NCBI RefSeq assembly: GCF_002584535.1
Contig: NZ_NUOT01000002.1
Location: 6,466 to 70,465 of the forward strand
Length of the DNA stretch: 64,000 nucleotides
Direction: 5' to 3'
Origin: Bacillus cereus
GTDB taxonomy: Bacteria; Bacillota; Bacilli; Bacillales; Bacillaceae_G
In this document: positions 16,546 through 26,588 of the stretch, piece after piece
Position numbering within the stretch: position 1 is the stretch's first letter
How the letters are laid out: each line of letters starts with the position of its first letter
Notes under the pieces: model-generated
What the model was told of the DNA's origin: nothing
Database searches by the model: none
The model's input: only the letters and a program-made list of their open reading frames with translations
Program-made: the position numbers and the translations under genes

Positions 16546-16830
16546 TATTCATCTAATTCAGAGTCTACTCTTATTCTAATAAAATAACAAGTTTGTATAT
16601 TTTTTATCTTTATATTTAGAAAGATATTTTGGCACATCATCTTTTATCACTTCCACCACTTCGCCACAACACGCTTTGATACTTTTCCATAAAAACGAAA
16701 AACATACCCTACTATTCAAAGATGTAGAGTATTTAATGACTAACAAAAGGTTAGAATCTTCAACATAACTGAATCAAAAAAGGATGTATGCTATATTTAA
16801 CTTATGGAAATTTGAAAGGATGTTTTAAAT
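16546..16830. other. intergenic region, divergent promoters of thiM and topB
   Basis: An AT-rich stretch between the riboswitch and topB. It must hold the promoters of both divergent transcripts. I see no convincing reading frame or structured element beyond the topB ribosome binding site (AAAGGA before 16831). Confidence 0.5.
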
Positions 16831-19020
16831 ATGGCAAAAAGTGTTGTAATTGCTGAGAAACCTTCTGTCGCACGTGATATTGCACGTGTACTACAGTGTG
16901 ATAAAAAAGGTAACGGTTATCTTGAAGGTAATAAATATATCGTTACTTGGGCTTTAGGGCATCTCGTTACATTAGCAGACCCAGAAAGCTATGATATAAA
17001 ATACAAAAAGTGGAATCTAGAAGATTTACCAATGCTACCTGAACGTTTGAAATTAACAGTGATTAAGCAAACTGGCAAACAGTTTAATGCCGTTAAAAGC
17101 CAACTGATTAGAAAAGATGTAAATGAAATTATTGTAGCTACAGACGCAGGTCGCGAGGGGGAATTAGTCGCCCGGTGGATTATTGATAAAGTTAAAATTA
17201 ATAAACCTATCAAACGTCTATGGATTTCATCTGTTACCGATAAAGCAATCAAAGACGGATTCGCAAACTTAAAACCAGGTAAAGCATATGACAATTTATA
17301 CGCTTCAGCTGTCGCTCGTTCAGAAGCTGACTGGTACATCGGCCTAAATGCAACACGTGCATTAACTACAAGGTTTAATGCTCAACTAAACTGTGGTCGT
17401 GTACAAACACCTACTGTGGCTATCATTGCAGGTCGTGAAGATGAAATAAAAAACTTCAAAGCACAAACATACTATGGTATTGAAGCTCAAACAGCTAGCA
17501 AATTAAAGCTAACTTGGCAAGATGCGAAAGGCAATAGTCGTAGCTTTAATAAAGAGAAAGTCGATGCCGTTGTGAAAAAACTCGACAAGCACAATGCTAC
17601 TGTCGTTGACATTGAGAAAAAGCAGAAAAAATCATTTGCTCCTGGTCTTTATGATTTAACAGAGCTACAACGTGATGCGAATAAAATTTTTGGTTACTCT
17701 GCAAAAGAAACGCTAAATATTATGCAAAAATTGTATGAGCAGCACAAAGTATTAACGTATCCTCGTACAGATTCACGTTATATCTCATCCGATATTGTCG
17801 GAACACTTCCAGAACGTCTAAAAGCGTGTGGAGTAGGAGAATATCGTCCTTTAGCTCATAAGGTTTTAAATAAATCTATAAAAGTTTCTAAGGCATTTGT
17901 TGATGATAGTAAAGTAAGCGATCATCACGCAATTATCCCAACGGAAAGCTATGTGAATTTCTCAGCTTTCACAGATAAGGAACGCAAAATTTACGATTTA
18001 GTTGTAAAGCGCTTCTTAGCAGTTTTATTCCCAGCCTTCGAATATGAACAACTAACATTACGCACAAAAATTGGTGATGAAACATTCGTCGCACGCGGTA
18101 AAACAATTTTACATTCTGGTTGGAAAGAAGTATATGAAAACAGATTTGAGGATGATGATGCAGGTGAAGATTTAAAAGAGCAAATTTTACCTCGTATTGA
18201 AAAAGGCGATACATTAAACGTAAAACTAATTGCACAAACATCAGGTCAAACAAAACCACCTGCACGCTTTAATGAAGCAACATTACTTTCAGCGATGGAA
18301 AACCCAACAAAATACATGGATACGCAAAACAAACAACTTGCTGACACATTAAAGTCAACTGGTGGATTAGGTACTGTAGCCACACGAGCTGATATTATCG
18401 ACAAGCTATTCAATTCATTCTTAATTGAAAAACGTGGTAAAGATATTCACATTACATCAAAAGGCCGTCAGTTACTTGATTTAGTACCGGAAGAACTAAA
18501 ATCTCCTACACTAACTGGTGAATGGGAGCAAAAACTTGAAGCGATCGCAAAAGGTAAATTAAAAAAAGAAGTATTCATTGCTGAAATGAAAAGCTATACG
18601 AAAGAAATTGTTACTGAAATTAAAGCGAGCAATAAAAAGTATAAACATGACAACATTTCAACGAAGTCTTGTCCAGACTGCGGTAAACCAATGCTTGAAG
18701 TAAACGGTAAAAAAGGCAAAATGCTCGTATGCCAAGACCGCGAATGTGGACATCGTAAAAATGTATCTCGTACGACAAATGCCCGTTGCCCACAATGTAA
18801 GAAAAAATTAGAACTACGTGGTGAAGGTGCTGGCCAAATTTTCGCGTGTAAGTGCGGATATCGTGAAAAGTTATCCACTTTCCAAGAACGTCGTAAGAAA
18901 GAATCAGGTAATAAAGCAGATAAACGCGACGTTCAAAAATATATGAAACAGCAACAAAAAGAAGAAGAGCCATTAAATAATGCACTTGCAGAAGCGTTAA
19001 AGAAATTAAAATTTGATTAA
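16831..19020 (+). CDS. topB: DNA topoisomerase III (type IA)
   Basis: A 729-residue type IA topoisomerase that cuts one strand through a tyrosine and decatenates DNA. The Toprim domain starts VVIAEKPSVARDIARVL and carries the DxDxE-like motif ATDAGREGELVARW (about residue 102). The catalytic tyrosine is in LTYPRTDSRYIS (Tyr310). The C-terminus (about 612-690) has two Cys4 zinc ribbons, CPDCGKPM...CQDRECGH and CPQCKKK...CKCGY, followed by a charged tail. Length is normal for Bacillus TopB. It is transcribed alone, with a shared terminator against the convergent YhgE gene. Confidence 0.96.
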   Translation: MAKSVVIAEKPSVARDIARVLQCDKKGNGYLEGNKYIVTWALGHLVTLADPESYDIKYKKWNLEDLPMLPERLKLTVIKQTGKQFNAVKSQLIRKDVNEIIVATDAGREGELVARWIIDKVKINKPIKRLWISSVTDKAIKDGFANLKPGKAYDNLYASAVARSEADWYIGLNATRALTTRFNAQLNCGRVQTPTVAIIAGREDEIKNFKAQTYYGIEAQTASKLKLTWQDAKGNSRSFNKEKVDAVVKKLDKHNATVVDIEKKQKKSFAPGLYDLTELQRDANKIFGYSAKETLNIMQKLYEQHKVLTYPRTDSRYISSDIVGTLPERLKACGVGEYRPLAHKVLNKSIKVSKAFVDDSKVSDHHAIIPTESYVNFSAFTDKERKIYDLVVKRFLAVLFPAFEYEQLTLRTKIGDETFVARGKTILHSGWKEVYENRFEDDDAGEDLKEQILPRIEKGDTLNVKLIAQTSGQTKPPARFNEATLLSAMENPTKYMDTQNKQLADTLKSTGGLGTVATRADIIDKLFNSFLIEKRGKDIHITSKGRQLLDLVPEELKSPTLTGEWEQKLEAIAKGKLKKEVFIAEMKSYTKEIVTEIKASNKKYKHDNISTKSCPDCGKPMLEVNGKKGKMLVCQDRECGHRKNVSRTTNARCPQCKKKLELRGEGAGQIFACKCGYREKLSTFQERRKKESGNKADKRDVQKYMKQQQKEEEPLNNALAEALKKLKFD

Positions 19021-19026
19021 ACAAAA

Positions 19027-19054
19027 AGGTTCCTACCGTTTTCAGTAGGAACCT
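19027..19054. terminator. bidirectional terminator between topB and the YhgE gene
   Basis: Stem AGGTTCCTAC / GTAGGAACCT between two convergent stop codons, with A and T runs on either side. Confidence 0.75.
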
Positions 19055-19061
19055 CTTATTT

Positions 19062-21962
19062 TTAATGAATGATTTTACTTCCTTTTGCATTCTCAACGAA
19101 TTTTTCACTCGATTTATTAATCGGTGTTTTCAGTACGAGTGCAAGTACAAGCATAATTACCACAAAGGCACTCAATACGAGAAGATCTCTTATCACAATA
19201 TCCCAAAGCATTCCGCCCACTGTTTCACGAATCGCACTAATTGCATATGTGAACGGTAAGAATGGATAAATTGTTTGGAAGAATTTTGGAAGCATTTGAA
19301 TTGGGAATGTTCCACCCGATCCAGCGACCTGTAGTACGAGTAGAATGATTGCCATCGATTTCCCAACGTTTCCAAAAACAGAAACAAGTGAATACACGAT
19401 ACAAACAAAGACCCCACCAATAAATAAGCTGAATAAAACAAACCAAAACTTATCAACTACATACGTACCAAGTAAGAAAATATCTCCCATCGCTACAATA
19501 AATGCCTGTGCAAGACCTATCGTTAAGAACGTTAAGAAACGTCCAAAGTAAATCTCATGACTCTTATAATTTGCGCCTGGCTCATGTACTTCTACTGTTA
19601 ATAATGAAACCATTAAAAGTGCCCCTACCCATAATGCAAGCACTGTATAGAATGGTGACATCCCCGAACCGTAGTTTGGCATCGCAAATAATTTATTTTC
19701 TTTTAAATTTACTGGTTTTGCAAAGTAATCACTTTGCTGTTCAACATCATTTTTCAATAAACGGATGATGTCTTTTACATCCTCTTCCGACTCAAATTGG
19801 CGAATCTTATCTGCTAATTCTTTAATTTTCTTCTCAGCAGCTGGCATTTCTGCCTTAATATCTTCCACTTTCTTTGTACCTTCTACTAAGCCTTTCGATG
19901 AATCTTCTAGCAGTTTTTTAACATCTGGAAGCTTTTTATCTGCGTCGTTTAAGATTTTAGATGTATTTTTTGACATCTCTTTCGTACGAGCGATTGCTGC
20001 GTTAAAGCTTGGAACGATTTCTGAATCGTAGCGAGCTAAGAAGTCTCCTAATTGTGCTGAACCATTTTTCGATGCTTCATTAATGCTTTCAATTACATCT
20101 TTTGTAGGTTGTTGCCCATTGTTAATAAGTGTGATTCCTTTATTTGTTGCATCGACACCTTTTTGAAGAGCATCTTTTGCTTTATTTAATTTCGCAATCC
20201 CATTATCAAGGTTTTTATCACTATTTACATCAGCTAAAACCTTATTCGCACTCTCTAAAACAGGAATCATATCATCAATCATGCTAATACCTGCTTGGAA
20301 TTGGCCATTTAAGCTGTTTAAAGCTACTTTCGTTGAATCTAGACCATTTACACCTTTGTTTTGCAAGTCTTCTTTTGCTTTTTGAAGGTCAGATTTAGCA
20401 TTCTCAATACTATCTCTTGCCTTATTATATTCCGCCTTTGTTTTTTCGTATGTTTCGTTTATTGTATTAGTTGTTTGATCTTTAAACTGACCTGCTTCAT
20501 CTTTAATTTGTTCAGCAGTACTGACCGCTTTTTCATAATCTGCTACAAACGTTTCATTATAATCTTTTTCAGCTTGATCAATTAAACCATTTACTGCATT
20601 TAATTTTTGATTAACAGCGTCTCTTACATCTTGTTTTACTTCTTGACCTGTACCAATAATATTTACAAGATCTTTAAAACCGTTGTTCGTATTTTCCATT
20701 AATGCTTTAAGATCATTTAAATGTTTTAATCTCGTTTGGAAAAACTCTTTACCTTTAGGGGGTGCTACCTCTTCAAATTTAGTGAACATGTCAATGAGAT
20801 AAGAAACACTATTAATATGACTTTGGAAGTTATCAGAAACCTGATTGATCTCTTTCTTTGCTCCCTCTGAATCAAACTTTCCATTTTGCAATCCATTCAT
20901 AACGCCTTGTGCATATGCAGTTCCCGTACGTGCTGAGCCCAACACATTGTTTACCGTTTGATTAATATTTCTTGCAATATTTTTATATCCCTCAGTATTC
21001 AACTTTGGAAGATCTGGAAGTTGTGGCATTGCCGGGAACTCTGGAAGTTTAGGTAGTTGAGAAAAATCAGGAAGATTCAAGTCAACTCCTGGATTCATTA
21101 AGAAATTAGTAAAGGCTGTTGCCTTATCCATACCATCTTTCACCACAGTTAAGTCTCTTCGTATTGCTCCAGGCGCATCTTTTAACCTTTGGTCATTGTT
21201 CGCAAAGAACTTATCTAAGTTCCCCAATGTTTCCTGCCCATCATTAATCACACTTTCCACAACCGGTAAATCCTCTTGCGCAACTTTCACAAGGTCTTGC
21301 GCTCTAGAAGCATCATCTAATGCTGTATTCACAAGTGTATACATTTCCGGGAATTGTGCTTCTAGCTTAAACACAAGATCTTTTACTTTTTCAATACTTG
21401 GTAAGTTTGTTTCTAAATCGATTCCAAGGTCATTGAAGATTTTAAAAATCTCACCATTCGCTGTTTTAACAAAGTTTTTACTGATTTCTTCTGCTATACC
21501 TGATGCACCTTTTGCCGTAATTTTCGGTGCAATGGCATTAACCTTTTCATTTACAAAATAGTTCAGCTCTGGTTTTTGTGGATTATCGCTAATGACTGTT
21601 GTAATTTTTTCAGAGAAGTCTTTTGGAATCGTAATGCTTGCATAATAGTCTCCACGCTCTACTCCATAAATCGCTTGCTTTTCATCAACAAATTTCCAAC
21701 CAAAATTCTTGTCTTTCTTAAGTGAATCTATAATTTCTTTCCCGATGTTAATATCTTTTCCTCGTAGGTTCGATCCAACATCTTGGTTAGAAACTGCAAT
21801 CGGGATCTCTTTCGTGTTCCCATATGGGTCCCATGAAGCTTTAATGTTAAACCATGCATATAAAGATGGTAAAATCATAAGCCCTATTACAATTACAATC
21901 GCAGCCCAATGTTTGGCTACATTCCGTAAGTCCGTCGTATAAATACGCCATATCTGTTTCAT
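19062..21962 (-). CDS. YhgE/Pip family membrane protein
   Basis: A 966-residue protein with the YhgE/Pip (phage infection protein) layout: one N-terminal membrane helix (about 17-37, WAAIVIVIGLMILPSLYAWF), a long extracellular region, and a C-terminal block of about five helices (about 755-955) of ABC-2 permease character. The extracellular region starts with the conserved NIKASWDPYGNTKEIPIAV and continues as long coiled coil (about 390-745). Pip proteins are phage receptors in lactococci, and some relatives adjoin type VII secretion loci. The ATG at 21962 follows AGGTGAT. It is monocistronic. A cell-envelope role is inferred. Confidence 0.85.
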   Translation of the reverse strand: MKQIWRIYTTDLRNVAKHWAAIVIVIGLMILPSLYAWFNIKASWDPYGNTKEIPIAVSNQDVGSNLRGKDINIGKEIIDSLKKDKNFGWKFVDEKQAIYGVERGDYYASITIPKDFSEKITTVISDNPQKPELNYFVNEKVNAIAPKITAKGASGIAEEISKNFVKTANGEIFKIFNDLGIDLETNLPSIEKVKDLVFKLEAQFPEMYTLVNTALDDASRAQDLVKVAQEDLPVVESVINDGQETLGNLDKFFANNDQRLKDAPGAIRRDLTVVKDGMDKATAFTNFLMNPGVDLNLPDFSQLPKLPEFPAMPQLPDLPKLNTEGYKNIARNINQTVNNVLGSARTGTAYAQGVMNGLQNGKFDSEGAKKEINQVSDNFQSHINSVSYLIDMFTKFEEVAPPKGKEFFQTRLKHLNDLKALMENTNNGFKDLVNIIGTGQEVKQDVRDAVNQKLNAVNGLIDQAEKDYNETFVADYEKAVSTAEQIKDEAGQFKDQTTNTINETYEKTKAEYNKARDSIENAKSDLQKAKEDLQNKGVNGLDSTKVALNSLNGQFQAGISMIDDMIPVLESANKVLADVNSDKNLDNGIAKLNKAKDALQKGVDATNKGITLINNGQQPTKDVIESINEASKNGSAQLGDFLARYDSEIVPSFNAAIARTKEMSKNTSKILNDADKKLPDVKKLLEDSSKGLVEGTKKVEDIKAEMPAAEKKIKELADKIRQFESEEDVKDIIRLLKNDVEQQSDYFAKPVNLKENKLFAMPNYGSGMSPFYTVLALWVGALLMVSLLTVEVHEPGANYKSHEIYFGRFLTFLTIGLAQAFIVAMGDIFLLGTYVVDKFWFVLFSLFIGGVFVCIVYSLVSVFGNVGKSMAIILLVLQVAGSGGTFPIQMLPKFFQTIYPFLPFTYAISAIRETVGGMLWDIVIRDLLVLSAFVVIMLVLALVLKTPINKSSEKFVENAKGSKIIH

Positions 21963-22221
21963 ATAAGCTATCACCTAATTATATATTTTTCCTTCTTTAG
22001 AAAATGATGCATGCATTTTGCAATTATATCATTTTCCTCTTTGTCGCTTAAAAGAAAATGTACTATTTTCCAAAAATCTTTTACTTACTTCATTATATAA
22101 CGAAACCGATAAAGTATTCATACAAAATGACCAAATCGGTTTTACATTCAGTAATAACAAATATATAGGAAATGTCATAAGAAATACAAGTATTTTATCT
22201 TGGAAATACTTGTATTTGCAG

Positions 22222-22262
22222 AAAAAAAATCCTCATAGCGCTTACATGGCCATGAGGATTCC
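22222..22262 (-). terminator. terminator of the alpha-glucoside PTS operon
   Basis: Stem AATCCTCATGGC / GCTATGAGGATT followed by eight T residues on the minus strand, right after the stop at 22270. Confidence 0.75.
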
Positions 22263-22269
22263 TTCTATA

Positions 22270-23061
22270 TTATATATCCAACTGAACTTCTACTCCAAAA
22301 TGGTCTGAAATAACATTTCGATTTACACCATTGAAAATAACTTTTGAAGAAAGAACTGTTGTTGGTTTGTTGCTTAAAATAAGATCAATTCGTAAGTTCT
22401 GCTTATTTTCATCCCAACCAGCAATTTTCCCTTGTACAGTTGTTCCTTCATCTTTTTTCAAAGCTAACTCATATGTGTCATAAAACCCTTTTTGCATAAG
22501 ATAATCATATCCTTCACCTTGCAAACGAGCATTATTATTAAAATCACCCATTAAGAATGAAAGTTCATTTCCATTCACATTCTTGATTAAACAATCTACT
22601 TGGTCCTGAAACGGCTCTTCTTCATCATTCCACCAGCCGAGGTGACAAGAATACAATGTTATATTCTTCCCTTTATAAGAGATTGTTACACTAACAATTT
22701 TCCGTGCTTTCCAATAAGAGATATCCTTACTTTCTGATATAAAGAAAGAATTTTGCTTCACAATCGGATGTTTCGTGATAATAGCTAAACCTTCTTCATA
22801 TATGTCATAACCAATATGCGAGAAATCCCAAACGATATTGTAATTTCTTAAGCCTAACTTCTCAAGCTCTGCAAGTAATACAAGGCCGTAGTTATCCTTT
22901 TTCTTATTACCGCATACATTTTGAGCTTTTATAGACTGGCTGACCTCTTGCAAGGCAATAACATCGTAATCTTCTTCTTGAATCGTTTTAGCGAGATGTC
23001 TTATTTTCTCTATTTGATTCTCTTCTTGCCAAGAATGACAGTTTAAAGTAAGTAATTTCAT
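22270..23061 (-). CDS. endonuclease/exonuclease/phosphatase (EEP) fold hydrolase
   Basis: A 263-residue Mg-dependent phosphoesterase of the EEP superfamily. Catalytic motifs are present in order: TLNCHSW (Asn), VIALQEVSQ (Glu, about 38), YSCHLGWWN (His), MGDFNNNARL (Asp/Asn, about 170) and the terminal SDHFGVEV (Asp-His). There is no signal peptide, so it should act inside the cell. It starts 3 bases after the PTS permease stop and is clearly co-transcribed with it. A phosphodiesterase in a sugar PTS operon is unexpected; the substrate (nucleic acid, sugar phosphodiester or lipid headgroup) cannot be read. Confidence 0.85.
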   Translation of the reverse strand: MKLLTLNCHSWQEENQIEKIRHLAKTIQEEDYDVIALQEVSQSIKAQNVCGNKKKDNYGLVLLAELEKLGLRNYNIVWDFSHIGYDIYEEGLAIITKHPIVKQNSFFISESKDISYWKARKIVSVTISYKGKNITLYSCHLGWWNDEEEPFQDQVDCLIKNVNGNELSFLMGDFNNNARLQGEGYDYLMQKGFYDTYELALKKDEGTTVQGKIAGWDENKQNLRIDLILSNKPTTVLSSKVIFNGVNRNVISDHFGVEVQLDI

Positions 23062-23064
23062 TTA

Positions 23065-24702
23065 TTATGCACCTAACATATCTTGAATGTCTGATTTCAA
23101 CACATCAGCTTTCGGACCGTATACTGCTTGAACACCTTTGTCTTTTACAATAAGTCCCAAAGCTCCGTTTTGCTTCCACTGTGCCTCTGGTGCAACTACA
23201 TCTAGATTTTTTACTGTTACACGCAGACGTGTCATACAAGCATCTACATCAGCGATATTATCTTTCCCACCTAACAAATCAATAACCTTTGTTGCTAATG
23301 AGCCTTCTTTTACATTCGTTGTGCTTTCTTCTGATTCATCCTCGTTATCAATATAGTTACCTGCACGACCCGGTGTTGGTAAATTGAATTTCTTGATTAA
23401 GAAATTGAATAATGTAAAGTTTAAACCGAAGAATACTGCTGAGACAACTACAAAGTTAATTAAGTCTCTTGTTAATCCTGCGTTAACCATCATTGGTGTA
23501 CGTGTAATCAATTCAATAAATCCAAACGCATGAACACGTAAGTTAATAAGATCTGCTAATGCAAATGCAAGTCCTGTTGTAATTGCATATACAATATATA
23601 ATACCGGTGCAATAAACATGAACATAAATTCAATAGGTTCCGTTACACCTGTTAAAAATACTGCTAATGCAGCTGATAAAAACATTGGTTTATATTTTGC
23701 ACGTTTATCTTTATCAACATTACGGAACATTGCAAACGCAATACCGATTAATGATGCAGTTGAACCAATCACTTGCCCAACTTTGAAGCGAGCTGGAACA
23801 ACATTATTTAATAAATCGTTATACGCTTTTGTGTCACCATTTGCTAATAAATTATTCAAATCAGTAATCCATGCAAGCCATAACGGATCTTGTCCTGCTA
23901 CAACCTGACCAACTTTTGCTCCAGTTAACATCGTATACGTTCCGCCAAGCTCTGTATAGTTCATCGGAATCGTTAACATATGATGTAATCCAAATGGTAA
24001 TAACAAACGCTCTAATGTACCATATACGAACGGTGCAACAACTGGTGCACTGTCTTTTGATGCCGCAATCCAACGACCAAATTCGTTTAATCCACTTTGG
24101 ATGAATGGCCATAAAAGTGATAAAACAATAGCAGTAATTGTAGACCAAACAATTACAACGAATGGTACAAATCGTTTTCCATTAAAGAATGCTAACGCTT
24201 GTGGTAATTTATTATAGTTATAATATTTATTGTATAAGGTAGCCCCTAAGAACCCTGTAATAATCCCTACGAATACTCCCATATTTAATGCTGGTGCACC
24301 AAGTACAGAAGTGAAATAATCTTTTACAATTAAATCCCCTGCTAATAATGAAGAAACTTTCGCTTTTGAATCCGCTAACATTTCAGCGTTCACACCGAAT
24401 ATAGCTCCTGTAATTCGGTTTGTTAAGACGAATGCTAATAGCGCTGCAAATGCACCACCTGCCCGATCTTTCGCCCAGGATCCCCCAATTGCTACTGCGA
24501 ATAAAATATGCAAGTTTGTAATAATTGCCCAACCGATGTCTTCCATTACTCTAGCAATTGTATGTACTGCATTTACATCCCCAGCAGACATGCCAATTAG
24601 CTTACCGATGGAAATCATTAGACCAGCAGCTGGCATAACAGCTACAACAACTAGCAATGCTTTCCCGAACTTTTGCCAAAAATCAAAAGACGTAATTTTC
24701 AT
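23065..24702 (-). CDS. malP: PTS alpha-glucoside/maltose-type EIICB permease
   Basis: A 545-residue PTS permease with an N-terminal EIIC domain (about 1-430, ten or so membrane helices) and a C-terminal EIIB domain. The EIIB phosphorylation cysteine is Cys489 in VDACMTRLRVTV. EIIC shows the glucose-superfamily stretches VVAVMPAAGLMISIGKLIG, PFGLHHMLTIPMNY and TGVTEPIEFMFMF. No EIIA domain is attached, so a separate EIIA (often glucose EIIA) must feed it. The neighbouring oligo-1,6-glucosidase and operators point to maltose, isomaltose or trehalose-like substrates; the exact sugar is inferred. Cre/LacI-type sites lie upstream. Confidence 0.85.
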   Translation of the reverse strand: MKITSFDFWQKFGKALLVVVAVMPAAGLMISIGKLIGMSAGDVNAVHTIARVMEDIGWAIITNLHILFAVAIGGSWAKDRAGGAFAALLAFVLTNRITGAIFGVNAEMLADSKAKVSSLLAGDLIVKDYFTSVLGAPALNMGVFVGIITGFLGATLYNKYYNYNKLPQALAFFNGKRFVPFVVIVWSTITAIVLSLLWPFIQSGLNEFGRWIAASKDSAPVVAPFVYGTLERLLLPFGLHHMLTIPMNYTELGGTYTMLTGAKVGQVVAGQDPLWLAWITDLNNLLANGDTKAYNDLLNNVVPARFKVGQVIGSTASLIGIAFAMFRNVDKDKRAKYKPMFLSAALAVFLTGVTEPIEFMFMFIAPVLYIVYAITTGLAFALADLINLRVHAFGFIELITRTPMMVNAGLTRDLINFVVVSAVFFGLNFTLFNFLIKKFNLPTPGRAGNYIDNEDESEESTTNVKEGSLATKVIDLLGGKDNIADVDACMTRLRVTVKNLDVVAPEAQWKQNGALGLIVKDKGVQAVYGPKADVLKSDIQDMLGA

Positions 24703-24764
24703 CTGTTTCTTCCTCCCTCTTATTTATAAAATCCCTAATGATATAGATAATAATTTCTTTTTTT

Positions 24765-24832
24765 ATGAAAACGATACCTCTTTTTTAACGCAAACGTTTT
24801 CATAAACCTATTTTAATAAAAGCGTTTTCACA
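24765..24832 (-). promoter_or_regulatory. cluster of cre/LacI-type operators upstream of the PTS permease
   Basis: Three AACG-centred sites occur within 70 bases: ATGAAAACGATACC (24765-24778), TGAAAACGTTTGCG on the minus strand (24802-24789) and TGAAAACGCTTT on the minus strand (24830-24819). The middle site shares GAAAACGTTTGC with the site upstream of the glucosidase gene. CcpA and a MalR-like LacI repressor are the likely binders. Confidence 0.65.
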
Positions 24833-24859
24833 TTGCAATATAAATTTATTATTTTTCAT

Positions 24860-24892
24860 AAAAAAAGATGCTACGAGAGCATCTTTTTTTAT
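24860..24892 (-). terminator. terminator of the oligo-1,6-glucosidase gene
   Basis: AAAAGATGCT / AGCATCTTTTTTT hairpin touching the glucosidase stop codon; a promoter region for the PTS permease follows it. Confidence 0.75.
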
Positions 24893-26556
24893 CAAGAAAT
24901 ACGATAAACCCTTGTTTCATAAGGTTTTAAAGTAATTGTAGTACATTTGTTATGTTCCGTTACTTCATAGTTATTTAAGAGCAAACGTTTGCGTTCTAGT
25001 GCGAATGAATCCTCATTATACACCGCGTTCTCTTTAGATATATTACTAATTACAATAACTTTCTCATCATTTAACGTACGCGTATACGCATAAATTTGCG
25101 AATCGTCCTCTAAGATTAAATCATATGCTCCATAATTAAATACATCATGCTCTTTTTTAAGTGCAATCATCTTTTTATAGAAATTAAAAATAGAATTAGC
25201 CTCTACTTGCTGTTTTTGAACATTAATTTCTTTATAATTTGGATTCATTCCAAACCACGGTGTACCAGTTGTAAAACCAGCGTTTTCTTCATTATTCCAT
25301 TGCATTGGTGTACGTGAATTATCACGACAAGACGCCCAAATGATTTCCATCATCTCTTGATGAGGTACACCTTCAGCAATTTTCTCGCGGTATAAATTCT
25401 TAATTGCTACATCATCATAATCTTCAATATTCGGGAACTGAACGTTTGTCATACCAATTTCTTGACCTTGATAAATGAATGGTGTTCCATGCATAAAGAA
25501 GTACATTGCTCCTAAAGCCGTTGCACTTTCACGCCAATACTGTTTATCATTTCCCCATGTGGAGACTATACGCGGCTTATCATGGTTCTCAATATAAAGT
25601 GCATTCCACCCTTTATTCTCTAATCCTTTTTGCCACTTTGTTAACACCTTTTTCAGTTCCACAACATCAAGTACTTTTTTCTTTTCTGCATCCCATAAAC
25701 TTAAATGCTCAAACTGAAATACCATATTGAATTTACCATTCTCTTCTCCAACCCAAAGGTCTGCATCTTCAATTTTGACACCATTGGCTTCCCCAACAGT
25801 CATAATATCGTATTTTGAAAATGTATTTTCCTTAAGTTCTTCTAAAAGTGGCTGAATTCCATTTACATTCATATGTTTATCAAAAGAAGGAACATACTTT
25901 AAGCCTTTTGGATTTGGCATGTCTTTTAGACCTTCTTCTTTTTTGATATGACTGATTGCATCTACACGGAAACCATCAATTCCTTTATCTAACCACCAGT
26001 TTACAGTATCATATAAGGTTTCACGGACTTCTGCATTCTCCCAGTTTAAATCTGGTTGTTTACGTGAGAATATGTGTAAGAAATATTGGCCTGTTACTTC
26101 ATCATATTCCCAAGCAGAACCACTAAAAATACTTTCCCAGTTATTCGGCTCTTCTCCATCCTTACCATCACGCCAAATATACCAATCACGTTTTGGATTA
26201 TCTTTAGAAGAACGTGATTCAACAAACCACGGATGTTCATCACTCGTATGGTTAATCACTAAATCAATAATAAGCTTCATATCACGCTTATGCACTTCAT
26301 CTAGTAATTCATCAAAATCAGCCATTGTACCAAACTCATCCATAATGTCTTGATAATCGCTAATATCATAACCATTGTCATCATTCGGTGATTTATACAT
26401 TGGACAAATCCAAATTACATCTATTCCTAAATCCTTTAAATAATCAAGCTTTGCAATAATGCCTTGTAAATCTCCAATACCGTCACCGTTAGAATCCATA
26501 AAGCTACGTGGATAAATTTGATAAGCAACAGCTTCTTTCCACCATGTTTTATTCAT
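24892..26556 (-). CDS. malL: oligo-1,6-glucosidase / alpha-glucosidase (GH13)
   Basis: A 554-residue cytoplasmic GH13 enzyme very close in length to the well-known B. cereus oligo-1,6-glucosidase (558). The four GH13 regions are present: DLVINHTSDEH, GFRVDAISHI with the nucleophile Asp199, MTVGEANG with the acid/base Glu256, and IENHDKPRIVS with the third Asp near 328. The residue after Asp199 is Ala, as in DexB-type dextran glucosidases, where classic oligo-1,6-glucosidases have Val. Substrate preference may therefore differ. The ATG at 26556 follows AAAGGAGAG. It precedes the PTS permease and is likely co-regulated with it. Confidence 0.88.
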   Translation of the reverse strand: MNKTWWKEAVAYQIYPRSFMDSNGDGIGDLQGIIAKLDYLKDLGIDVIWICPMYKSPNDDNGYDISDYQDIMDEFGTMADFDELLDEVHKRDMKLIIDLVINHTSDEHPWFVESRSSKDNPKRDWYIWRDGKDGEEPNNWESIFSGSAWEYDEVTGQYFLHIFSRKQPDLNWENAEVRETLYDTVNWWLDKGIDGFRVDAISHIKKEEGLKDMPNPKGLKYVPSFDKHMNVNGIQPLLEELKENTFSKYDIMTVGEANGVKIEDADLWVGEENGKFNMVFQFEHLSLWDAEKKKVLDVVELKKVLTKWQKGLENKGWNALYIENHDKPRIVSTWGNDKQYWRESATALGAMYFFMHGTPFIYQGQEIGMTNVQFPNIEDYDDVAIKNLYREKIAEGVPHQEMMEIIWASCRDNSRTPMQWNNEENAGFTTGTPWFGMNPNYKEINVQKQQVEANSIFNFYKKMIALKKEHDVFNYGAYDLILEDDSQIYAYTRTLNDEKVIVISNISKENAVYNEDSFALERKRLLLNNYEVTEHNKCTTITLKPYETRVYRIS

Positions 26557-26588
26557 AATAGTTCTCTCCTTTTGCATCCCTTCGGAAA

